A stretch of DNA of 18,673 nucleotides. Origin: CAZDYP01 sp964509505 (GTDB taxonomy: Bacteria > Chloroflexota > Anaerolineae > JACRMK01). Every line of letters starts with the position of its first letter. Position 1 is the first letter of the stretch. A program made the position numbers and the translations under genes. Location: contig CAZDYP010000100.1 in the NCBI GenBank assembly GCA_964509505.1, forward strand, positions 1-18,673, read 5' to 3'. The notes under the pieces were generated by a model, which saw nothing but the letters and a program-made list of their open reading frames with translations, was not told where the DNA came from and did not search any database. Positions 12,911 to 18,673 of the stretch are shown here, one piece after another.

Positions 12911-14884
12911 ATGAAAACATTCATCACACAACAGCCCTGGCTTGGCGTGGGCATAGTAGTCGTGTTCGTATTAGCGGGTTTGGGCGCAAGTGCCATCTGG
13001 TGGCAAGAGGCGCAATATAGCAAAATGTTGGTCGTGCGGGTGACCGATGAATTGACGCAAGAGCTCGTGAAAGATGCGACGGTGCGCGTGGCGCAAGCGG
13101 GTCGAGCTGAGCGTGAGACGCGCACACTCCATGGCGAACAGTATCGCATCGGCATCGCCGATGCGCCATATACCATGACAGTTGAAGCAAAGGGGTATCA
13201 GCCTACCAACGGGACAATTACGCCCGCTGCGTCTTTGGCAAAAGAATATCCGCTCCTTGTGGTGCTTCGTCCAAACGTGGTCAGTGGCGCGGTGAAAGAC
13301 GGTGAGACGAACAAGCCTATTTTGTATGCTGCGGTCAGCGCCAGCGACGCGGTTACATACACAGACGACCTGGGACGCTTCACGTTGGCGCGCGTGGCAT
13401 TGAGTGAGACGGTGCAGATTGTCGCCTCGGGCTATTACGTTAAAGAAGTAATCTGGCGAGGCGAACGTGAATTGAGCTTGACGATGACACCACGCACGGT
13501 AGTGGTGGCGGTGCAGAGCGCGACCGATAGCAAGCCGTTGCGCGCGAGTGTGTTCGTCAGCGGCGTAAAATATCAAACCGACGCGCAAGGGCGCATCAGC
13601 CTTCGCGAGCCGTTGCCCAACACACGCATCAGCGCAAGCCATCCAGATTTTGCGAGCGCCGAAGTAACCTATACGGGGCAAGCCTTAGTCGAGCTAGTGT
13701 TGAAGCCGGTGGCGTTTCGCGCCACTGTGAAGAACGCGCAGACGGGCAAGCCGATTGCAAATGCAACCGTCTATGTGAATGGCATCGCAACATTGACGAC
13801 GAGTGACGAGGGTAAATTCGGTTTGCCCGACGCCGCGCCCGGCACAAAGTTGCAAATCAAAGCGATAGGCTATCGTGTCTATGAGACGACGGTTGGAACT
13901 GCGCCTATCGCAGAACTCGCATTGCAACCATTCGTCGCGCGCGGCATCTATGTGCCATTCGGGCTGCTCGGACTCGAAAAAGAAGTGCTGAAGCTGATTG
14001 ACCTCGTAGATCAAACCGAGCTCAACACATTGGTTGTGGATGTGAAAGGCGATCGTGGCAAGCTCGCGTTCAAACCCGAAAGCCCGTTGCTCAAAGAGCT
14101 GGCCACGCCCGAAGTGCAGATGGATTTGCGCGCGCTGCTTCAACGCGCGCGCGCGAAAAACATTTACGTCATCGCGCGCATCGTGACCTTCAAAGATGAT
14201 CCGTTAGCGGAGAAGCGCCCCGACCTCGCCGTGAAAACGAAGAGCGGCAAGGCGTGGAAGGATGGCGAGAATCTTGCTTGGGCGAATCCCTACTCGCGCG
14301 AGGTGTGGGCGTACAACAGCGCTATCGCCAAAGAAGCGGCCGCGCTCGGCTTCGACGAAATTCAATTCGACTACATTCGCTTCCCTTCCGATGGCGACGT
14401 GAACGCGATGTATTTTGCGCCGCCCCATAATGCTGAAACGCGCGCGGCGGCCTTGCGCGGTTTTCTCGACGAAGTGAATCGCGCGCTCAAACCGCATGCG
14501 GTGTTCGTGTCCGCCGATGTGTTCGGGATGACCGTGTGGACGCACGACGACATGGGCATCGGGCAGCGGCTCGAAGAGTTGGCGAAGCAAGTGGATTACT
14601 TGCAGCCAATGATCTATCCTTCGACGTTCTCGGCGGGCAATCTCGGCTATGCGAATCCATCGTTGTATCCGTATGAAGTGATTTATCGCAGCTCGAAAAA
14701 AGCGATGGAGCGCGTGACAACGCCGATTCGTCCGTGGCTGCAAGCGTATTCGTCGGGCAACGTGCCGTATGGCGTGGTGGAATTTCTCAAACAGAAGCGC
14801 GCGGCGAATGAAGCAGGCACGGCAGGCTGGACGTTTTGGAATTCGCGCGGCGTCTATCCGACGAGTCTTTTTGGAGGGCAGTGA
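12911..14884 (+). CDS. Membrane-anchored DUF4015 putative glycoside hydrolase with Ig-like repeats
   Basis: A 657-residue envelope protein. An uncleaved anchor (WLGVGIVVVFVLAGLGASAI, about 10-29) is followed by four carboxypeptidase-regulatory/Ig-like beta domains (about 39-121, 122-195, 196-267, 268-341). Each has a strand ending near GxxKPI or its variant and a TDxxGRF-type turn (YTDDLGRFTL, QTDAQGRISL, TSDEGKFGL). From about 342, ARGIYVPFGLLGL opens the DUF4015 TIM-barrel-like domain. VVDVKGDRGK (about 375-384), IYVIARIVTFKDD, NPYSREVWAYN, DEIQFDYIRFPSD (481-493) and VSADVFGM are its hallmarks. The acidic residues in VDVKGD and FDYIRFPSD are probable catalytic candidates, by analogy with TIM-barrel hydrolases. 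No substrate is established from sequence. The ATG has only a weak AAAAAG before it. The stop overlaps the next start (TGATG). Confidence 0.9.
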   Translation: MKTFITQQPWLGVGIVVVFVLAGLGASAIWWQEAQYSKMLVVRVTDELTQELVKDATVRVAQAGRAERETRTLHGEQYRIGIADAPYTMTVEAKGYQPTNGTITPAASLAKEYPLLVVLRPNVVSGAVKDGETNKPILYAAVSASDAVTYTDDLGRFTLARVALSETVQIVASGYYVKEVIWRGERELSLTMTPRTVVVAVQSATDSKPLRASVFVSGVKYQTDAQGRISLREPLPNTRISASHPDFASAEVTYTGQALVELVLKPVAFRATVKNAQTGKPIANATVYVNGIATLTTSDEGKFGLPDAAPGTKLQIKAIGYRVYETTVGTAPIAELALQPFVARGIYVPFGLLGLEKEVLKLIDLVDQTELNTLVVDVKGDRGKLAFKPESPLLKELATPEVQMDLRALLQRARAKNIYVIARIVTFKDDPLAEKRPDLAVKTKSGKAWKDGENLAWANPYSREVWAYNSAIAKEAAALGFDEIQFDYIRFPSDGDVNAMYFAPPHNAETRAAALRGFLDEVNRALKPHAVFVSADVFGMTVWTHDDMGIGQRLEELAKQVDYLQPMIYPSTFSAGNLGYANPSLYPYEVIYRSSKKAMERVTTPIRPWLQAYSSGNVPYGVVEFLKQKRAANEAGTAGWTFWNSRGVYPTSLFGGQ

Positions 14885-15216
14885 TGCACCGTGAGCGACA
14901 AGCCGAATTGGAGCAAGCATTACAACACATCTTACGCGTGTTGACCACACAATATCAGCCAGAGAAAGTTATCTTGTTCGGCTCGATGGCGAGCGGCGAG
15001 ATACACGAGTGGAGCGATCTCGATTTGGTCATTATCAAAGAAACAACCACGCCGTTCTTGCAACGCTTGAAAGAAGTGGCGTTGCTGTGCTTGTCACGCG
15101 TAGGAGTAGATTACCTCGTTTATACGCCAAATGAGCTTACAGAGATGATTGCGGAACGTAATCACTTTATTTTGACCGAAGTGCTCAAGAAAGGAAAGGT
15201 GCTCTATGAGCGATAG
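14884..15216 (+). CDS. Minimal nucleotidyltransferase (MNT/NTP_transf_2 family)
   Basis: A 110-residue stand-alone nucleotidyltransferase domain. VILFGSMASGEIHEWSDLDL (about 29-48) contains the GS...SDLDL signature: the glycine-serine NTP-binding turn and two metal-binding aspartates. A third carboxylate, D75, lies in GVDYLVYTP. In the family such proteins are usually partners of a HEPN protein in toxin-antitoxin pairs, where they can AMPylate the toxin. No HEPN gene is present here. The start overlaps the DUF4015 stop by one base (TGATG), so translation is probably coupled. AGGGCAG upstream could serve as ribosome site (start favoured over an in-frame codon at 14836 inside the DUF4015 gene). 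Confidence 0.88.
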   Translation: MHRERQAELEQALQHILRVLTTQYQPEKVILFGSMASGEIHEWSDLDLVIIKETTTPFLQRLKEVALLCLSRVGVDYLVYTPNELTEMIAERNHFILTEVLKKGKVLYER

Positions 15217-15316
15217 TCTCTGGAAACGCTGGACAGAAGCCATCACCGCCGCCGCCGACATCCTGCAATTCGTAACCACGCTTGTATCCCAAGCGCAAGG
15301 AGCATCATGCAACTGA
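15206..15316 (+). CDS. 36-residue ORF bridging MNT and beta-CASP genes
   Basis: The ATG at 15206 overlaps the MNT stop by 11 bases, and its TGA (15314-15316) overlaps the next gene by 10 bases. AAGGAAAGG (15191-15199) is well placed before the ATG. The peptide starts MSDSLWKRWTEAITAAADIL and continues QFVTTLVSQAQ, an amphipathic helix with two Trp near the start. The double overlap and ribosome site support real, coupled translation; it may also be the remnant of a longer partner (for example HEPN) gene. No family recognised. Confidence 0.45.
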   Translation: MSDSLWKRWTEAITAAADILQFVTTLVSQAQGASCN

Positions 15317-16707
15317 CGATCTTTGGCGCAGCACGCACCGTCACAGGTTCGCTGCACTTGCTCGAAACACAGCAGGCGCGCGTCTTGCTCGATTGCGGGT
15401 TGTATCAGGGCAAGCGCCACGAAGCGTACGCGCGCAATTTGAAATTGCCGTTCAATGCCAAGACGCTCCAAGCCGTCGTCTTGTCGCACGCGCATCTTGA
15501 CCACGTCGGCAATCTGCCGAACCTCGTCAACGATGGTTACGACGGCCCGATTTACATGACGCACGCGACTGCGGATCTCGCCAAAGCAGTGCTGATGGAT
15601 GCGGCGAAGATTCAAGAAAGCGACCTTGCCTTTGCCAACAAGAAACGCGCGCGCCAAAACTTACCGCCAATGGAGCCGCTTTACACGCTGAACGATGCGT
15701 TGCAAACTATTAGGCAGTTCGTCGGCGTCGGCGTCGGGCGCGCAACGACCATTGCCGATGGTGTGAGCGTGACCTTTCACGATGCCGGTCATATTCTCGG
15801 CGCGGCGATTAGCGAGCTGGAGGTGCGCGAGCGCCGCCGCAAGATACGCTTCGTGTTCAGCGGCGATTTGGGACGCGCCCAATCGCGCATCTGGCGTGCG
15901 CCGCAAACGCTCGACCATGCCGACGTGGTGTTGATGGAAAGCACATACGGCGGACGCACGCACGGGCCCCTCACGCAGAACGACGAAGACTTATATCGCA
16001 TCGTGTTCGAGACTGTAACGCGCGGCGGCAAAGTCATTGTTCCCGCGTTTGCGATTGGGCGCACGCAAGAGCTCGTGTATGCGCTTCATCGTTTATACAA
16101 TGAAAACCGCTTACCGCAGTTGCCCATCTACGTGGATAGTCCGCTCGCGGTGAATGTCACCGAAATTTTTCGCTTGCATCCCGAATGTTTCAACGACGAG
16201 CTGCGCTATTTCATTTTTCAGGAAGAAGACAAAGACGCGTTCGGTTTTGATCAGCTCATCTACACGCGCAGCGTCGCGGACTCCAAAGCGTTGAACGACA
16301 TGCGCGAGCCAATGGTCATCATCAGCGCGAGCGGCATGGCAGAAGGCGGGCGCGTGCAGCATCATCTCGCTCACAATCTGGGCGATGAGCGCAACACGGT
16401 GTTGTTCGTCGGCTATCAAGCGGAGCACACGTTGGGGCGGCGCTTGTTGGATGGCGCGGAGACAGTGCGGATTTACGGCGATGAGTTCACGGTGCGGGCG
16501 CGCGTCGCGCGGTTGGACAGTTTTTCGGGACACGCCGATCATGGCGAGCTCGTCGCGTGGGCGCGCGCGTTGAACTTGAAGAAGGTGCGCGATGTGTTTT
16601 TGGCGCATGGGGACGCGCCTGCAGCCGAAGCGTTGGCGACGACATTGCGCGACGAGGGTGCGCGGCGCGTGACGATACCTGAGCGAGGACAGACGTTTGA
16701 GGTGTGA
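15307..16707 (+). CDS. Metallo-beta-lactamase / beta-CASP RNA-processing nuclease
   Basis: A 466-residue protein of the YSH1/CPSF-like branch (COG1236 type). The metal site begins with HAHLDH (61-66) in LSHAHLDHVGNLP, and DAGHILGAAI and FSGDLGR supply further ligands. The beta-CASP domain starts around VIVPAFAIGRTQELVYALHRL. PIYVDSPLA, IISASGMAEGGRVQHHL and the final SFSGHADHGEL complete the family pattern, including the last metal histidine. It should act as a cytoplasmic RNase, although some bacterial members have no tested activity. AAGGAG (15297-15302) precedes the ATG. It ends 24 bases from the convergent RNase J stop. Confidence 0.93.
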   Translation: MQLTIFGAARTVTGSLHLLETQQARVLLDCGLYQGKRHEAYARNLKLPFNAKTLQAVVLSHAHLDHVGNLPNLVNDGYDGPIYMTHATADLAKAVLMDAAKIQESDLAFANKKRARQNLPPMEPLYTLNDALQTIRQFVGVGVGRATTIADGVSVTFHDAGHILGAAISELEVRERRRKIRFVFSGDLGRAQSRIWRAPQTLDHADVVLMESTYGGRTHGPLTQNDEDLYRIVFETVTRGGKVIVPAFAIGRTQELVYALHRLYNENRLPQLPIYVDSPLAVNVTEIFRLHPECFNDELRYFIFQEEDKDAFGFDQLIYTRSVADSKALNDMREPMVIISASGMAEGGRVQHHLAHNLGDERNTVLFVGYQAEHTLGRRLLDGAETVRIYGDEFTVRARVARLDSFSGHADHGELVAWARALNLKKVRDVFLAHGDAPAAEALATTLRDEGARRVTIPERGQTFEV

Positions 16708-16742
16708 CGGGCGCTTGCTTCTTGCTTCTTCTCACACCTCAA
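16697..16742. terminator. Inverted repeat formed by two convergent gene ends
   Basis: TTGAGGTGTGA (16697-16707, last codons and stop of the beta-CASP gene) is the exact complement of TCACACCTCAA (16732-16742, last codons and stop of RNase J). The 24-nt spacer is pyrimidine-rich on the plus strand (GCTTGCTTCTTGCTTCTTC). An 11-bp stem could form in either transcript. No T-run follows it, so a terminator role is uncertain. Confidence 0.4.
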
Positions 16743-18369
16743 TCACCATCGGCAGAATCATTGGGCGACTCTTCGTGCGTTCATAGAAGAATTGTCCCAC
16801 CGCATCCTTGATGCGACTCTCCGACGACGCGCCATGTTTCGCTTCTTGCACCAACTTCTTGATGCGTTGCTTCGCGTCAGCGATGAGCTCTTCGGAGTCG
16901 CGTGGGAACGCGAAGCCGCGCGTCAAAATTTCGGGCTCTTGCGCCAGCTCGCCCGTCAATTCGTCCAATGTCAGCACGACGACGACGAAGCCATCGCGTG
17001 AGAGATGACGCCGATCACGCAGCACCACATCGTCCACATCGCCGACCGATACGCCATCCACATACACGTAACCGCCCGGCACCCGCTCGCGCAATTCGCC
17101 TAAGCCATTTTCAAATTGAATGACTTGCCCGTTCTCCGCGACGAACACGCGCTCCACATCCATATCTTCCGCCAACCGACTGTGCAAAACGAGATGGCGA
17201 TACTCGCCGTGAATGGGCAAGAAATGTCGGGGTCTGACGAGGTTCAACATCATGCGCTGATCTTCTTTGTAGCCATGTCCCGACACATGCACGTCGAGTA
17301 ACTGTTGATACAGCACGTCCGCGCCCAGTCGAAACAGATTGTTGATGGTGCGATGCACGAGCTCTTCGTTGCCCGGAATGGGCGTCGCCGACAATACCAC
17401 TGTGTCGCCCGGCGCGATAGCCACTTGCCGCTGATCGTTGTTCGCCATCCGCACCAGCACCGAGGTCGGTTCGCCTTGGCTGCCCGTGCAGACGATGGCG
17501 ATTTGCGAGCGCGGCAGCTTCTCGATTTCGTCGAGGCTGACGAGCGTGCCTTCAGGCACTTTGAGATAGCCCAACAATTGCGCCATCTTCACGTTGTCAA
17601 TCATGCTGCGTCCCAACACGCCAACCTTGCGCCCATACTTCGCCGCCGAGTTGACGACGAGTTGAATGCGCGAGATGTTTGAGGCAAACGTCGAGACGAT
17701 GATGCGCCCGCGCGCGACGGCGAAGACTTGGTCGAAGGTGCTAGCGACGATCGTCTCTGACGGCGTCTTGCCTTCATGCTCCGAATTGGTCGAGTCCGCC
17801 ATCAGCAGCAGGGTGTTGCGGTCGCCATAGCTCGCCAGTCGTCCCAAATCCGTCAGCTGTCCATCTACGGGTTGATTGTCGAATTTGAAATCGCCTGAAT
17901 GCACGAGCACCCCTTGCGGCGTTTCAATCGCATAGCCCACGCCGTCGGGAATGCTATGGCAGACGTGAAACGCTTCGATGTTGAACGGTCCAAGCTTGAG
18001 CGGCGCGCCGGGCTTGATGGTGTTGAGCGTCGCGCTGCTCAAGCGTTTGTGTTCTTTCAACTTCACTTCGACCAGACCGCGCGTGAGCTGCGTCGCATAA
18101 ATCGGCGCATCCACATCGCGCAAAAAATACGGCAACCCTCCAATGTGGTCTTCATGACCGTGCGTCAACAGAATCGCGCGCAGTTTGTCTTTGCGCTCCA
18201 CGATATATTGATAATCGGGAATCACGAGGTCAATGCCGTGCATGTCGTATTCGGGAAACATCAATCCAACATCCACGACGATCATTTCGCTATCGTATTC
18301 AATCGCCATCATGTTCTTGCCGATTTCGCCAAGACCGCCGATGGGAATGACTCTTAGTACATCACTCAT
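16732..18369 (-). CDS. rnj: Ribonuclease J
   Basis: Metallo-beta-lactamase/beta-CASP exo- and endoribonuclease of mRNA decay and rRNA maturation, 545 residues. The start MSDVLRVIPIGGLGEIGKNM is typical. LLTHGHEDHIGGLPYFL places the zinc motif at 70-75. FHVCHSIPDGVGYAIETPQG, HSGDFKFDNQPVDG and ADSTNSEHEGKTPSE follow, then the beta-CASP region (IIVSTFASNISRIQ). VSGHGYKEDQRMML and PIHGEYRHL carry late ligands and the 5'-phosphate pocket. A C-terminal domain of about 100 residues follows. The ATG at 18369 has AAAGGAT a few bases upstream. The frame is open to a GTG at 18480, but that extension encodes the palindromic leader and is Arg-rich, so it is not part of the protein. Confidence 0.96.
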   Translation of the reverse strand: MSDVLRVIPIGGLGEIGKNMMAIEYDSEMIVVDVGLMFPEYDMHGIDLVIPDYQYIVERKDKLRAILLTHGHEDHIGGLPYFLRDVDAPIYATQLTRGLVEVKLKEHKRLSSATLNTIKPGAPLKLGPFNIEAFHVCHSIPDGVGYAIETPQGVLVHSGDFKFDNQPVDGQLTDLGRLASYGDRNTLLLMADSTNSEHEGKTPSETIVASTFDQVFAVARGRIIVSTFASNISRIQLVVNSAAKYGRKVGVLGRSMIDNVKMAQLLGYLKVPEGTLVSLDEIEKLPRSQIAIVCTGSQGEPTSVLVRMANNDQRQVAIAPGDTVVLSATPIPGNEELVHRTINNLFRLGADVLYQQLLDVHVSGHGYKEDQRMMLNLVRPRHFLPIHGEYRHLVLHSRLAEDMDVERVFVAENGQVIQFENGLGELRERVPGGYVYVDGVSVGDVDDVVLRDRRHLSRDGFVVVVLTLDELTGELAQEPEILTRGFAFPRDSEELIADAKQRIKKLVQEAKHGASSESRIKDAVGQFFYERTKSRPMILPMVIEV

Positions 18370-18395
18370 GTTGTATCCTTTGTTGATGGTCAATG

Positions 18396-18505
18396 GGAAA
18401 CGAGGAAACGGGCGACGAGTTGCGGGGCATGTCCTCATTTCCCCGCGACGTGTCGCCCGTTTCCTCGTTTCCTCATTCACTCATTGATTCGTTCACTCAT
18501 CAATG
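18396..18505. repeat. 32-bp-arm palindrome and octamer series in the RNase J leader
   Basis: The left arm 18396-18427 and right arm 18441-18472 are complementary except for five central positions: 21 bp (GGAAACGAGG...GGGCGAC side), an internal loop, then GCGGGG/CCCCGC. From 18458 an 8-nt period runs on: CGTTTCCT twice, then CATTCACT, CATTGATT, CGTTCACT, CATCAATG. It lies 27 bases upstream of the RNase J start codon. Confidence 0.8.
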
Positions 18506-18513
18506 CCCTTGCG

Positions 18514-18673
18514 CTAAAATTCGGATGGCTTGAAATCAGGCCTGTTTAACACCGCCATCAAATCATCGTCAAGTCCTAGCAGCAAGAGGCCTTGCTGTTC
18601 GCCATAGTTGACCACGCCTGCGTCCACTTGCAGCGAAGCCAGCGCGCCAATGAAACGTCGGGACGCATATTCG
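18514..18673 (-). CDS. 3' end of an unidentified gene (partial)
   Basis: A frame entering from the right edge ends at TAG (18516-18514). The 52 visible residues include FIGALASLQVDAGVVNYGEQ, then GLLLLGLDDDLMAVL, and end RPDFKPSEF. Hydrophobic and acidic residues alternate naturally, which makes this frame far better than the other two. The fold and function are not recognisable. It is on the same strand as RNase J and 145 bases upstream of it, separated by the palindromic repeat. Confidence 0.6.
   Translation of the reverse strand, partial: EYASRRFIGALASLQVDAGVVNYGEQQGLLLLGLDDDLMAVLNRPDFKPSEF

Noticed and set aside
14884..15316. Complete HEPN/MNT toxin-antitoxin pair
   Set aside because: Only the nucleotidyltransferase is present; the 36-codon ORF is too short for a HEPN domain and lacks an RxxxxH motif.
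18370..18480. N-terminal extension of RNase J to a GTG at 18480
   Set aside because: The extension encodes the palindrome as an Arg-rich peptide, and a normal start with ribosome site is at 18369.

Overview
The window (18,673 bases, about 56% GC by eye) is a bacterial chromosomal contig broken by one run of 100 Ns at 2006-2105. No rRNA or other taxonomic marker is present. Thr/Pro-rich extracytoplasmic linkers, a DUF4015-type membrane-anchored protein, RNase J, a serS T-box and many palindromic intergenic repeats suggest Chloroflexota, probably a metagenome-assembled genome. That assignment is an inference.

Layout: (1) 1-2005: the tail of an unknown gene, then a serine T-box leader with promoter and terminator, then serS, which runs into the N gap. 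(2) 2106-3373, minus strand: ftcD (formiminotransferase-cyclodeaminase), cut by the gap, with a heptamer repeat array inside its interdomain linker. (3) 3374-5190: a hairpin, a possible frameshifted small gene, a membrane protein and a phosphoribosyltransferase in tandem, then a tRNA-Phe/tRNA-Cys operon with a near-consensus promoter. (4) 5200-7995: a divergent pair of units. On the minus strand a STAS anti-sigma-antagonist-like gene and a lipoprotein with an FGE-like (C-type-lectin-fold) domain. On the plus strand an anchored M23 peptidase. (5) 8013-9283: a large hairpin, a truncated phosphotransferase-like ORF overlapping aat, and a terminator. (6) 9367-12500, minus strand: a duplicated alpha/beta-barrel-like protein, an MFS transporter and a zinc-ribbon protein, whose spacers are built of 7-bp repeats. 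(7) 12501-16707: a repeat-rich leader, then four tightly packed genes: a DUF4015 protein with Ig-like repeats, a minimal nucleotidyltransferase, a 36-codon ORF and a beta-CASP metallo-beta-lactamase protein. (8) 16732-18369, minus strand: RNase J, tail to tail with the beta-CASP gene, then the 3' end of one more minus-strand gene.

Most of the identifiable genes are translation and RNA-metabolism functions (serS, tRNAs, aat, RNase J, beta-CASP protein) mixed with envelope proteins. The most distinctive signal is not a gene. At least eleven palindromic or short-period (7-8 nt) repeat loci fill almost every gap. They include arrays that supply the stop codons of two genes, occupy their intergenic spaces completely, and in one case lie inside a coding sequence.
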